Shown here piece after piece: positions 11,701-24,540 of a stretch of 64,000 bases of DNA. The notes under the pieces are model-generated. The model did no database searches and was not told the DNA's origin. It worked only from the letters and a program-made list of their open reading frames with translations. The stretch's first letter is position 1. Every line of letters begins with the position of its first letter. A program made the position numbers and the translations under genes. The stretch spans positions 1 through 64,000 of the forward strand of contig JANFOE010002210.1 of assembly GCA_025667525.1 (NCBI GenBank). The letters run 5' to 3'. This DNA is from Glebionis coronaria. Lineage: Eukaryota; Streptophyta; Magnoliopsida; Asterales; Asteraceae.

Positions 11701-12546
11701 TTTTTAGACAACTTTAAAAATTAATATAAAATTAACTAAAAGGTTTTAGGAACTTTAATTTACATTTTCTTCTTAGTTAGAATATTTAGGATTTTTGAGA
11801 ATTTTTTAGAATTTATTTGAGAACTTTTAATTTTTTAGAATATTTTAATATTATTTTATTCATTAAAATAAAAAGTTTTATTTTTAACTTTTTTTCATTT
11901 TTCCTAGATTCTAGACATTAAAATAGGACCTTTTTCACTTTTCAATTAATTTTTAGGCTTTTCATTTATTTTCTAGAATTAATTTAAGATTTAATAGTTT
12001 TTAATAGTTTTTTAGTGTTTAAAATTAGTTTAAATTGGTTTTAAAATTTGTAAAAATAGTTTTTAGTTTAATTAGGTAATTTTTGAGGTTTACAAACTAT
12101 TAAATCTTGTGTAGGGCTTTTTAATATTTAAAAGTGATTTTTAGGGCTTTAATTAGCATTAAAAAGTCATTATTAAATTAATTAAAAGGTTTTGGCAAGT
12201 TTGGATTTTTTGTAAACTCTTAGAATTTTATTGAGGATTTTTAGTAATTTTTAGGAATTTTGAGATTAAAATTTTAAATTTTGTGTTTTTTTACGTTTCT
12301 ACGTCGTAACTTTCTAGTAGTGTTTTTGCCTTATTTTTCTATTTTTTTCGTCTTCTTCATTTTCTCTTCTTTTCTTCTCATTAATAATCAAAAACATAAT
12401 TCAATCATTCATTACACAACACACGTGCCTCCTCGAGAGAACGATTCCCATCAAGGGTCATAAGTGTTTACGTTTTCCTAAACGTACACTTAATACTTAC
12501 CGCTTTTACCTTGTTTTCCTAAACAAGTGTAATTTTACAACTATCA
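8726..12546 (+). repeat. 3' LTR of the Athila-like element (3821 bp)
   Basis: It begins TGATGAGACTGC directly after the polypurine tract and ends ACAACTATCA. It repeats 1-2845 with an offset of 9696, growing to 9702 through small indels. The first 971 bases (8726-9696) have no counterpart in the window because the 5' LTR is cut. It carries TATA at 9849-9856, and the tRNA-like antisense segment at 11267-11338. The stretch 9240-9560 is C-rich and A-rich, unlike the T-rich U5 that follows. Confidence 0.9.
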
Positions 12547-14881
12547 GATATAAACTCAAACTTTATGGCCCTGGAAAGATAAAATTATTACATTTTCAAA
12601 TCTTTAAGAAACACTATCAAAGCTATTACCAATCAACGGGAAATGCAGTTTTAGTGCAGACTACTCAGATTTGACTTTTTCGACAAAATTTGCATAAAAC
12701 CATTTTGACCATCATTTACATTCCGTAAAAGATTTTAACTTGAAACCAATTGGAAATGTTCACATTTGACCTATGTTACTGTAATAATTCATAAAAATAC
12801 CCACTTTGGCTTTTTATACTTTGGCCCCAAACACAAATTTGGCGCACATGTCGGTATTGACTAGTTTTGATAAAAAGATCATATTTTACTCATCCGGACA
12901 CTTCCAAAAACCATCCAACTCATCAATTGTACTACACAATCAAGGCTATCCAAAAATCAAGAAAATTGCAGGTCTTATTTGCAGAAAAACTTCATGAATG
13001 GCTGTAGCAATCTGCTATCATTCTTAACCTCATTTTTTACTCTAAAATTTACTTCTAACATCACGTAAACACTTGCACACCCTAAGCAATGCCTCTACAA
13101 GTACACAAGACATATCATGATCATAATAACACCTTGACATCAGTAGAATATGGTCTAAATACAAAAACTCCAATTTCATAATCAAGGTATTTAATTAAAT
13201 AGAAATTAAAGCAATACAATAGTGGTAAGAGTACCTTAGTACAAGTGTGACGGATATGAGAACCGGGCTGTAGATGGCAATGGGAAATACTCCAAGGGAT
13301 ACCCGCGACCTACAAGAGTGATCATGACCCTTAAGTATGCGTTTTATAAAAATATAAAACAATTGTATCAAAATATTTTGTAAAAATGTAATATGTATAT
13401 AACTTGCACAACCAACCGAGTTTAAGTATGGTCATGACCTTCATGACATACAACATGTATAAAAATGAATAAAACGATAGTCTAAGGTCTCAAATCAAGT
13501 AACCCAAGTGATTTGCACCTAAAAACACCAACAATTTATTTAACCGTAGGCGTAAAGTCACATTTTCTGGTATAGCTGTTTTGTAAAGGGCATAGCTCCC
13601 AATCCATAAGTCTAATAACGATGGGATTTTCTCAACTGGAACGGGTATCTCATGAGGTTTCCAGAATGTCCAACCATTCGATCTAAGAGTTTACAGAACT
13701 TTCTAAAAGTCTAAAACACTAACAGCCACCCCATAAGCACTTAATGGTCAAACTACACTAGTAATACTTGGGACAAAATAACCCGTTAACCTATAAGGTT
13801 TAAGGGCCTGAGATTTCCACCATTGGAAAGCCTCAAGACTCTACTTTCGGCCCATACCAACCACGAGTAAATAGCTAATACCAATTGTCGGGAAAATTGC
13901 ATTGTTTGAAGGTTACGAAATCAGAATTTAGGTTTTCGAACTCGGGTTTACCGTTTTGGTCATAAATTACAAACCGTGATAGCAATCGATGCGAGGTCAG
14001 CAGCGTTTGTTAGTTTATAATGTATACTAACCCAAATTGTCTTAAAAGGTCAAATATATGGTTCACGACCTGTATCAAATAGCTATACAAGTCTGTTGGG
14101 TCAGATTGGGTTCACAACCGTAAATTGGCCATAACTCACTCATCCGGAGGAGTTGATCGCCCATCCAACTCGCTACTAACATGTAAAAGGGTCAATGAAT
14201 CCATATAAGCTATAAAATCACAGCCTATAGTGGGAAAATATGTGAGTTTTGGGCTCACAAACCTGCTGTCCGAATTTTGCTTATAAAATCTTAATTTAAT
14301 CATAACTTCCTCATCCGGAGGAGTTGTGTGCCTATCCAACTCGCCACTAATAGGTAAAAGGCCTAAAGAATCTATTTAAGCTATAAAAAGTGCAGGTAAC
14401 AATGAAACATATGAGAGTTTTGGACTCGAAACCCTGCTGTCCGAAATTCACTAAGGTCTAATAGTCAATTTAGGGTTTCTACTACTCAATTCAAATCACC
14501 AAACTCATACTTCATCAAAGCACTAACTCAAAACATCTCATAACATCAAGTGCATATAAGAATCTTAAACCTAAACATAAAAAAAAACTAAATGCAAGTA
14601 ATAATCATAACCAAACATGGTTAACACATTACAAACCTATTGACAAAGTCAATTACCAAAAATCTTCAATCTTTAAAATTCATGATTCACCAAAAATCAT
14701 ATGCATGGAGGATTTTTAAGTGGGTTTAGGGTTAAAAACAATCAAAGGTCAATTTGGTGATGATTAATTAGTCAATAACCAAGAATTCAAGATGATGATG
14801 ATGGGTTTATGGTACAATTCGTCCTACAGAAGAGAAAAAGAAGGAGTTGTGTTTTATTTTTGTTAATAAAATTTGTCTGAT

Positions 14882-14914
<33 letters not shown>

Positions 14915-15429
14915 GTTGGTGGGTATAACCGGTACAAAGGAAAGAAAAGAGTGTATGGGGCTTTTTGGCCCAATAACCTTAAATTATATAAAACTTAGCC
15001 CAAGGATAAAATGCAACTAGTTCTAGCCCGACCCGATTCTTAAAAAAACTCTAGTCGTTCTGACTCGGTGCAAGTTATAATACGTTAACAAAATATTTTA
15101 GAAATATAGTATTTTGACTTCATAAAGTCGAAATATTTAGCCATCGGTTCTCGTTCCATTGTATCGGGTAAACTTTTTGTAAAACGCGCGCGAGTGCTTT
15201 TAAATCAAAAATTTTGATTTAAATAAATATGGAAAAATAAAAATAAAATTTTTTTAACACCGAATAAAATATTGTCAATGATCAGAAAAATAATTGAAAT
15301 ATAATTTATTTACAATTATCGAGATCTCAGGATTTGTGTAAGAAACAACAAGAAAAGGTAACATATTGGAAAATTCAAGAAGCATGAATAAAAGAATAAA
15401 GTAATACCGAGAAAATATGAGTTCTCACA
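12547..15429 (-). repeat. 3' LTR of the minus-strand gypsy element (inner 2.9 kb only)
   Basis: It matches 21516-24387 with few substitutions. The main length difference is a T run of 30 at 14884-14913 against 22 at 23853-23874. A TATA-like TATAAAAAG reads on the minus strand at 12810-12818 (21779-21787 in the other copy). The LTR holds a 171-bp tandem duplication at about 14130-14471. Confidence 0.87.
14130..14471. repeat. 171-bp tandem duplication inside the LTR
   Basis: Two diverged copies start CATAACT...TCATCCGGAGGAGTTG at 14130 and 14301. Each runs through an ATCCAACTCGC block, a CTATAAA block and a CCTGCTGTCCGAA block. The same pair is at about 23099-23440 in the other LTR, so it predates insertion. 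A weaker third relative (TCATCCGGAC...CCATCCAACTC) lies near 12892. Confidence 0.65.
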
Positions 15430-15446
15430 GTCGACCCCCCTAAAGG
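15430..15446 (-). other. Polypurine tract of the minus-strand gypsy element
   Basis: On the minus strand the bases before the LTR start read CCTTTAGGGGGGTCGAC, followed directly by TGTGAGAACTC. This is the position and composition of a plus-strand primer. Confidence 0.6.
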
Positions 15447-18400
15447 AACTCTGGTCCCTCAGAGTTCAACAGGAGACAGAAGAAGATGCGAACAAATGGG
15501 GATACCTAGTTTAGAATTGATTCTTCGCTTTCCCATGTAGTTTCTACGCCACGACGAACCTTTGCAGTTAGGATCTAACTGCTTCAGCTTCTTAACTCCT
15601 CTTCCAATTTATTTTAAACTCGGATTAAAATAATAACCTTTCAGTACAAAGAAAGATAAAGAGATAGAATGAACACGAGAATTTCTTAAACGGACAAGGT
15701 GCGCTAAAACGAGTTAGGATTGATAATTGACAAGGAATTTCAAATCGCGCAAACTGTAGAACATGACAATCTACTTACTAGAGAAATAGAAGGGAAATAT
15801 GAGTTTCATATAGACATTTAAAATATAAGTTGCCACAATTATCCATCTAGAATTTGGTATTATTTTAAAATTAAGCTTAAGTTTGTTTGTGGCATTAAAA
15901 TGTTACGACACTTTCAAAATGGTGTCAATATAGATGCTTATCAAGGCGTTTTGTGATTTGAAATCGAAACTATATATTTAGAGAGTAAAATTCGCTAAGT
16001 CTTTTTCTTGATAAGGATTTCAAAGTAAAAGTAAAACAATTCAGGCTTCCTGCCCGAACCCGGCTTCCCTCTGAGATTGTACAATTGGTAGGTCACCGGG
16101 TTATTCAAATAAAGAATAGTTATTTTGATGAGCTTAAGAGCTTTTGGATGACTGTATGAAATTATCGTTAAAACTCAAGTTTATCGTTATGATCAGAGAA
16201 AATTAAATTTCCAAATTACTTAGAAGTATTGATAGAAATATAAACTACATAAGTAATTTCATTAACTTGAAAGTAAAGTATGATTATTCAAATAGTTTAA
16301 AAGATTATGTATGATGTCCTTTAAAAACACTAGTTATAAATCTAGCAACGAGGATGTATATATCCGACATTTAACTTGAAACGGGTATTTTATTAAGTTT
16401 AACACTTCATAAAATTTGTAAAACATTCTCAAAAATTTATAATAATTTTTAGAAATCCATGAAGATGTTTAATGCATCAAATAGGGAGACACATTCGGGT
16501 TTTCAAAAGGTGGTAAGATAGCAAACGAATAATAATCAACAATTAGTATGCAAGCAATAGCATGAGTGAATAAAATGAAACTTGTACCAAATTCTTAACG
16601 AACATGATAGAATAGATGCATCGATGATAAGGACAATGGGAAACAAAGGATTTAGCAAGGGATTAAATCACAAGAGCGGTTGGTGTCACCAACAATGGTT
16701 TATTAAGTTCTCGGTGGCCGATACACGATCAAAAGAGAAAAGCCACACAATAAATTTTTGAATCATGAACATTCTTAAGAAGTCACTTGAGAGTAATTCC
16801 AGTAAAATGAGCAACATTAGCAATGAGAGAGCGAAGTCATCACATGATTCACGCGAATGAATTACAAGACGATAGAGTGTAACACACATCATGACAAATA
16901 GACGAAATTATCGTTCACGTTCAGTCATAAATCATTATCCGCGTCCAGAGACATTTCGAAGGTCTACCAAAATAGATAGAGAAGGTTGGTCGATGAAGAG
17001 GCACAAAACGTTGACACTTTCAAGTCTGGTATCAATGGTCAGTAATTAGACGAGTGGTAAAGGGAATTATATCATAATAGAAAAATGAGGTAATAAGTAG
17101 GACATATATCATTGAATAAAGAAACATGTACTCGCAGACTCGTAATTTGTTCAAGAAAAGACAAGGAAATATATGCTTATATCATGAAAGGGTGCTACTC
17201 GCATAATATGTAAAAGTTTTCAAAACTTTATTTCATCTAACTTTTTTTGGAAAGACATGTAAAAAGTTGGTTCTGCTTAAAATATTTAAGGTGACTACTG
17301 ATTTAGCCTCGCATGGCTCCTTCTAAATTACGCATAGGTGATCAGGCCACGCATAATTTAGGACTAGCAATGCGATACACAGTTTCGTCAAACTAGTATT
17401 ACATGTCATATATTTAAAATATATATATGGTACCAAAAATAGAAATCGGAATAATTTATGAAACTTTTCACAAGTAAGTAATTCGCTTGGTATTTAAATC
17501 AACACCTTTAATGTTACATGAATTCTTTTATAAGATCAAGGTAAAATAATTTGTGAAAATACCTCGTAAAACAATATTACTTGACGTTATAAAGTAACAT
17601 TCAAGTATTTTATAAAGTCAAAGTAGAACGATTTGTAAAATGATTTGCAAACAATACGAGTTTGAGTTTATATGGCGACATTATAGCAATGTATAAATAG
17701 CAAGTGGGTAACACTAGGGTAGTAAAGGGTAATTAATACGAAATCGATGAAATGGTTACAAGGTGATAAGGTCTAAAAATCTTAGCCGGAATCGTCATGA
17801 GACACGTGTCAAAATGATAACGAACGATGTGAAAACAAGAACTTCAAATCTCGACCCAAATCAGTGGTACGATGAGAGAAAAGAAAGATAATATAAAATG
17901 ACAAATAAGTCATATATAAAAGAAAGGAAAAAGGAATTCCGTATGCGTTCACATCTTAACTAATTGACATAAAAATGTACAACTTTCGACAAAATTATAG
18001 CTCACCAACAGTTTATCTAAACATTCGGTTTTAAAAGTTCACGATATATGTATGTATAACTCGTACCCAAAGTTACTATTTTTAAACGTCTTCAAACGTA
18101 ACTAATGATTGTTATTTGTAAAATATCATCTGTTAAAGTTCTACAAGCTCAAACGAACTTAAAAAAAACGCTTAAAAACCATATTTTAAAATTTCTATCA
18201 GCTTTGACTTTTTAGTCAACTTTGACTTTTAGGTCTGACCCGATCAATTAACCCGTCAAGTGACATTTTCAAGACTCGGAGTCTAAAGCAATTTAGTGCA
18301 AAACAATGTTTCGAACAATTTTCTAGTTTTACCAAGATCTGAAACCAAACGTAAAATGAGCTAATTGCCCCTGCACGTTCTGCGCAGGTTTGACTATATT

Positions 18401-20246
18401 ATCCTAAAACGCAGGTTTTTATTTTTAAGGTTTGACCCGTTTATACCAGTTTTCGGACTTGGTTACCAACATGTTAAAGGTAAAACGACATTTTAAACAA
18501 CTTTTTGTTTTACTCGAGACTCTAAACGGACTAGAAATAGGCGAAAACGTATTCGCATCAGATCTGTCAACAAAATGATATTTTTAGAAAACGCAGACTT
18601 TATTAGAAAAAAAAGACCCATAAATATTCAGTTTCGACACTAGTTCCTTCGCGGTAGACGTAAAACGACATTTCAGACAACTTTCGTGTTTCGGCTGAAA
18701 GCCGAAACGGAGCAGAAATTTACGATTCTACCCCCTGCAGTTCTGCATCAGCAATAATTTCCATATACGCAGAAAATAAGTTCTTAAATTTTACAAATTT
18801 CAAATGAGCGTAATTAATTTTATGTCTAAACGAATGTCTCAACAAGTATAAACATATTTTTAAGTCTGAACTTTATAAAATTTTATTCTCGACACCGTTA
18901 AATTACCTGTAGATTTTCTGCAGAGAGTATATTTTTTTTGACACTTTGAAATTTAATCAAACTTCATAATGACCCGGAATTTATGTACACACATGACTTG
19001 TGGATCCATAAAGACGAAAGAAAATAGATTATATAATTAAGCATATAAAGAAAAACATAGTATAAATTTGGTTTATGAATACCAACCATAATCTAAGAAA
19101 TCAAAACGGCGCATGACATCCGTGGCTTCGATTGCAAGATGCAAGGTAGGAAGGTCTCTTGGCGGCGCGATTTTCCAAAAACACAAAGCATACCAAGAAA
19201 GAAATGGAACATTAAGGAGTCGCACTCCCGGGCGAGGAGGTTAAATAAAAGGAAAGGATACACGTTTATAGAAGTAAAATCGTATTCCAAACAATCGCCA
19301 CATATTAGAGGATATGAATTACAAGATGACGGTGGTGTTTCCAAGGTGCAAACGAACGTTGTAATTTGAAGTCAAAACGTAGAATGGTCAATGAAATAAT
19401 ACTTAATCGATATTCGAGTGTCGCATAAAATGATGACGTAAAGGTCAATAAAGGTTACGAAAACCCACGATATTATTCCGCACGGATTTTAAGGAATGCT
19501 TTGAGGTGTGTGACTCACACGATGTCCTTTAGTATTTTTCGGGGACACACTGAGCTACACAATGGTCTATAGACTAGACATCCAATCACGAATGGTCGGA
19601 AAACAATTTGGATATCTAAATTGATATGTTAAAGGGGTTTAACAGTGGAACTAATGCACAGGGTAGTAAAATGAAAATCGGAAGTTTCATTGAAAGCAAT
19701 ACTTCTTAATCCCAAACAATGGTATTACAAGAATACGCACAACTTGTAACAGTGAGTCGAGAAAAACAGACGGTTCAAAATGAACGAGTATGTGAGGTCA
19801 GTCGTATCTCGCATAGACGAAATAACAATAGTACTCAGAAAAGTGAGTATGAAAAGTCGACAGTATACGCGCTCCGAATACAAGTATGTAACGTCATAAC
19901 AATATAAAATTATTGTAACAAGATCAAGTTTACATGAACAAGAATTCAAGAAATACAGTAAGGGTAGATGTAATCACAGAATATCCAATGATAATTCATT
20001 GAGCACAAAGGTATTGAAAGGAGATAGTAATTATCTTCATGAGGGTAATGTAATATTTCAAATTGTAATCAAGAGGTGAAATACTACAACGATAATTAAA
20101 AATAAATAATAAGGCTTAGAGAGTTACCCGCGCAGATATCGAACAGCAATGGCAGATTCTGTGTTTGACACTTCAAAACATGAAATATTTGAATTTTCGG
20201 TTATAGACTAAGTTTTGAAAAAAAGACTCAGTTCCCTATAACCATC
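15447..20246 (-). other. Non-coding interior of the minus-strand gypsy element
   Basis: No ORF with a recognisable domain exists on either strand; the longest are random-looking peptides of 60-83 residues. On the minus strand near 15520-15600 the peptide RRGVETTWESEE resembles the end of chromovirus pol, where a W..EATWE motif is usual, so the last part may be decayed pol. The rest shows no gag, protease or polymerase motif that I can find. AT content is high throughout. Confidence 0.5.
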
Positions 20247-20258
20247 GCTCTGATACCA
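20247..20258 (-). other. Primer-binding site, initiator Met tRNA type
   Basis: GCTCTGATACCA on the + strand is the exact reverse complement of TGGTATCAGAGC. It lies three bases from the LTR that begins TGTGAGACC at 20262, and fixes the orientation of the element as minus. Confidence 0.85.
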
Positions 20259-20261
20259 ATC

Positions 20262-23200
20262 TGTGAGACCCCCAAAATCAGGTATGAAACAACTAGGCAG
20301 CAAGGGGGCGCCACGTCATGGTACAAGAAACAATGAAATATTATTGACATAAAGTTGACGTAATAAAAATTTATTCATTAAATCATAAAGAATCATAGTT
20401 TTAAACAAAGGTCCCAGATTTTTATAAGCGAAAATCTATAATTTAATTATGGTTTTGTAACTTATAGTTACAAAGAATACATGATAAACTTCTGACAGTT
20501 TTTAGATAAACCAATGTTTAAGTACACACAGAAATCTCCAAGCTGCGATAATATCCTGCGGGCTCCCATCCAAGCAAAACTAAGTATTAATACCTGAGAT
20601 TAAACATGTAAAATCGTCAACATAAAGTTGAGTGATATTCATAGGTTTAGCAGTAAAGATGTGGAATACAAGCATTTAATTGTAAAACAAGTAAATAGAG
20701 AAAATGGTTATGATCATTAACCATAGTCCGAAACCAATATTATTGCTGTTTAGTTCATGAACCGAAGCTTAACTCAAAGTAAGTTCCTCTAGGGAGTATT
20801 CAGCCTAAATACTCAAGTATAAACAAATGTAAGTGCGTCAAGGTAATCGGGACGGGGATTGTCAATCCCGATGGATCCACCCACAACATTCGCGCTTAGC
20901 GCAAAGCATACGGGACAATTAACGGTTCATGATCAAGAGAGGAAACTTAAGGCTATTAACTATAAGCAATAATATCAATGAAAACTGTTGGAAATCATAC
21001 AAGTCCGAATAGCATACAAGTTCTGGATAGCATACAGTTTTTAAATGGATGTGTTCCACCATGTAAAATCTCACCCCGCGTTTAGAAACAATGTACAAGT
21101 AGTAAAAGGGGCTATGAACTCACCTTAGCTACGAGGTGAATCAATATGGAACTTGAGGGCTGAGTAGTAACAACAAGCAATCAAGAAACTTTAAGTCATC
21201 CAAGACCTACGATGACGGGGCGCGAAAACTTATAAGATATAAAAATAACATTTAGAAACACTTTGGTTACTATTAGTACATAAACCATCTTATAACTCGC
21301 AAGGCATTGCAACCTATTGACTCGAACCAATTTTGACTTAAAAACACTACTTACCCACTGTATGATCATGTTTATAAACATTAACAATGCTCATCAAACC
21401 CATAAGTAGCAAATGCTTGTACACTTAGAGTCGAAAATTAACGTTAACAAATTGGCTGCACTAAATTTTCAGAAACATGCTGTAAAGATTGTATCATATC
21501 TAGAGTTCTATAATAGATATAAACTCAAACTTTATGGCCCTGGAAAGATAAAATTATTACCTTTTCAAATCTTTAAGAAACACTATCAAAGCTATTACCA
21601 ATAAACGGGAAATGCAGTTTTAGTGCAGACTACTCAGATTTGACTTTTTCGACAAAATTTGCATAAAACCATTTTGACCATCATTTACATTCCGTAAAAG
21701 ATTTTAACTTGAAACCAATTGGAAATGTTCACATTTGACCTATGTTACTGTAATAATTCATAAAAATACCCACTTTGGCTTTTTATACTTTGGCCCCAAA
21801 CACAAATTTGGCGCACATGTCGGTATTGACTAGTTTTGATAAAAAGATCATATTTTACTCATCCGGACACTTCCAAAAACCATCCAACTCATCAATTGTA
21901 CTACACAATCAAGGCTATCCAAAAATCAAGAAAATTGCAGGTCTTATTTGCAGAAAAACTTCATGAATGGCTGTAGCAATCTGCTATCATTCTTAACCTC
22001 ATTTTTTACTCTAAAATTTACTTCTAACATCACGTAAACACTTGCACACCCTAAGCAATGCCTCTACAAGTACACAAGACATATCATGATCATAATAACA
22101 CCTTGACATCAGTAGAATATGGTCTAAATACAAAAACTCCAATTTCATAATCAAGGTATTTAATTAAATAGAAATTAAAGCAATACAATAGTGGCAAGAG
22201 TACCTTAGTACAAGTGTGACGGATATGAGAACCGGGCTGTAGATGGCAATGGGAAATACTCCAAGGGATACCCGCGACCTACAAGAGTGATCACGACCCT
22301 TAAGTATGCGTTTTATAAAAATATAAAACAATTGTATCAAAATATTTTGTAAAAATGTAATATGTATATAACTTGCACAACCAACCGAGTTTAAGTATGG
22401 TCATGACCTTCATGACATACAACATGTATAAAAATGAATAAAACGATAGTCTAAGGTCTCAAATCAAGTAACCCAAGTGATTTGCACGTAAAAACACCAA
22501 CAATTTATTTAACCGTAGGCGTAAAGTCACATTTTCTGGTATAGCTGTTTTGTAAAGGGCATAGCTCCCAATCCATAAGTCTAATAACGATGGGATTTTC
22601 TCAACTGGAACGGGTATCTCATGAGATTTCCAGAATGTCCAACCATTCGATCTAAGAGTTTACAGAACTTTCTAAAAGTCTAAAACACTAACAGCCACCC
22701 CATAAGCACTTAATGGTCAAACTACACTAGTAAAACTTGGGACAAAATAACCCGTTAACCTGTAAGGTTTAAGGGCCTGAGATTTCCACCATTGGAAAGC
22801 CTCAAGACTCTACTTTCGGCCCATACCAACCACGAGTAATTAGCTAATACCAATTGTCGGGAAAATTGCATTGTTTGAAGGTTACGAAATCAGAATTTAG
22901 GTTTTCGAACTCGGGTTTACCGTTTTGGTCATAAATTACAAACCGTGATAGCAATCGATGCGAGGTCAGCGGCGTTTGTTAGGTTATAATGTATACTAAC
23001 CCAAATTGTCTTAAAAAGTCAAATATATGGTTCACGACCTGTATCAAATAGCTATACAAGTCTGTTGGGTCAGATTGGGTTCACAACCGTAAATCGGCCA
23101 TAACTCACTCATCCGGAGGAGTTGATCGCCCATCCAACTCGCTACTAACATGTAAAAGGGTCAATGAATCCATATAAGCTATAAAATCACAGCCTACAGT

Positions 23201-24387
23201 GGGGAAATATGTGAGTTTTGGGCTCACAAACCTGCTGTCCGAATTTTGCTTATAAAATCTTAATTTAATCATAACTTCCTCATCCGGAGGAGTTGTGTGC
23301 CTATCCAACTCGCCACTAATAGGTAAAAGGCCTAAAGAATCTATTTAAGCTATAAAAAGTGCAGGTAACAATGAAAAATATGAGAGTTTTGGACTCGAAA
23401 CCCTGCTGTCCGAAATTCACTAAGGTCTAATAATCAATTTAGGGTTTCTACTACTCAATTCAAATCACCAAACTCATAATTCATCAAAGCACTAACTCAA
23501 AACATCTCATAACATCAAGTGCATATAAGAATCTTAAACCTAAACATAAAAAAAAACTAAATGCAAGTAATAATCATAACCAAACATGGTTAACACATTA
23601 CAAACCTATTGACAAAGTCAATTACCAAAAATCTTCAATCTTTAAAATTCATGATTCACCAAAAATCATATGCATGGAGGATTTTTAAGTGGGTTTAGGG
23701 TTAAAAACAATCAAAGGTCAATTTGGTGATGATTAATTAGTCAATAACCAAGAATTCAAGATGATGATGATGGGTTTATGGTACAATTCGTCCTACAGAA
23801 GAGAAAAAGAAGGAGTTGTGTTTTATTTTTGTTAATAAAATTTGTCTGATAGTTTTTTTTTTTTTTTTTTTTTTGGTGGGTATAACCGGTACAAAGGAAA
23901 GAAAAGAGTGTATGGGGCTTTTTGGTCCAATAACCTTAAATTATATAAAACTTAGCCCAAGGATAAAATGCAACTAGTTCTAGCCCGACCTGATTCTTAA
24001 AAAAAACTCTAGTCGTTCTGACTCGGTGCAAGTTATAATACGTTAACAAAATATTTTAGAAATATAGTATTTTGACTTCATAAAGTCGAAATATTTAGCC
24101 ATCGGTTCTCGTTCCATTGTATCGGGTAAACTTTTTGTAAAACGCGCGCGAGTGCTTTTAAATCAAAAATTTTGATTTAAATAAATATGGAAAAATAAAA
24201 ATAAAATTTTTATAACTCCGAATAAAATATTGTTAATGATCAGAAAAATAATTGAAATATAATTTATTTACAATTATCGAGATCTCAGGATTTGTGTAAG
24301 AAACAACAAGAAAAGGTAACATATTGGAAAATTCAAGAAGCATGAATAAAAGAATAAAGTAATACCGAGAAAATATGAGTTCTCACA
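20262..24387 (-). repeat. 5' LTR of the minus-strand gypsy element (4126 bp, complete)
   Basis: It runs from TGTGAGACCCCC at 20262 to GTTCTCACA at 24387 on the + strand. The part 21516-24387 equals 12547-15429; the part 20262-21515 has no partner in the window. The undisturbed target site GATAT of the Athila-like insertion is at 21516-21520. A 171-bp tandem duplication sits at about 23099-23440, and a T run at 23853-23874. The base composition changes sharply at its right edge, where GC-rich hairpins begin. Confidence 0.85.
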
Positions 24388-24540
24388 GCCGTTCCCACTG
24401 CTCGAACCAAGCAGCCACCGGCTTAAGCCGGTGGTGCCTGCTGTTGCGCCGAGACCCACACCGAGCCCCTTAGGGGGTCTCGGCTGTGGCTAAAAAGGGA
24501 CACCGAGAGTCATTCGACTCTCGGTTGGCTGCCGAACCAC
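24388..24540. other. GC-rich cluster of three perfect hairpins
   Basis: The first is the 20-bp perfect palindrome CCACCGGCTTAAGCCGGTGG at 24415-24434. The second has stem GCCGAGACCC (24448-24457) with GGGTCTCGGC (24475-24484). The third has stem ACCGAGAGTC (24502-24511) with GACTCTCGGT (24516-24525) and a 4-base loop. They start 28 bases outside the gypsy LTR. No gene or known element end is recognised. Confidence 0.7.

Larger units (their letters stand above)
1..12546 (+). mobile_element. Athila-like Ty3/gypsy LTR retrotransposon, non-autonomous, 5' end outside window
   Basis: Positions 1-2845 repeat at 9697-12546, which makes them a direct LTR pair. The interior has an Asp-tRNA-type primer site, gag and aspartic protease. 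No reverse transcriptase, RNase H or integrase is seen in 6830-8725, so the element would depend on a partner for copying. The 3' LTR starts TGATGAGAC and ends TATCA, in keeping with TG...CA ends. The 5 bases after it, GATAT at 12547-12551, are the expected right-hand target duplication; the left one lies outside the window. The element landed in an LTR of the minus-strand gypsy element that continues at 12547; the uninterrupted version of that site is at 21516. The two LTRs differ at few positions, so insertion is recent. The Athila assignment rests on primer site, gag type and the DLGASINLMP protease motif. Confidence 0.85.
12547..24387 (-). mobile_element. Minus-strand Ty3/gypsy element, ORF-less (LARD-like), left part beyond window
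   Basis: The segment 12547-15429 repeats at 21516-24387 (offset 8969 at the left), giving direct LTRs. The reverse complement of a Met-tRNA primer site lies at 20247-20258 next to the right LTR, and a polypurine tract on the minus strand lies at 15430-15446 next to the left one. The element therefore reads right to left. LTR ends are TGTGAGA...TCTCACA. The left LTR is interrupted at 12546 by the Athila-like element, so its outer part is outside the window. The interior of 4.8 kb has no ORF above about 80 codons, while the LTR pair is nearly identical: a recent copy of a non-coding, presumably trans-mobilised element. Assignment to Ty3/gypsy (Tekay-like) is inferred from the primer site, LTR size and a possible pol tail. 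Confidence 0.82.

Noticed and set aside
12806..12997. 63-codon ORF repeated identically at 21775-21966
   Set aside because: An LTR copy effect in the minus-strand gypsy element; it is on the strand opposite to the element and has no recognisable content.
19093..19369. Opposing short ORFs (83 and 76 codons) in the interior of the minus-strand gypsy element
   Set aside because: Neither matches gag, pol or any domain by eye; lengths are within chance for the region.
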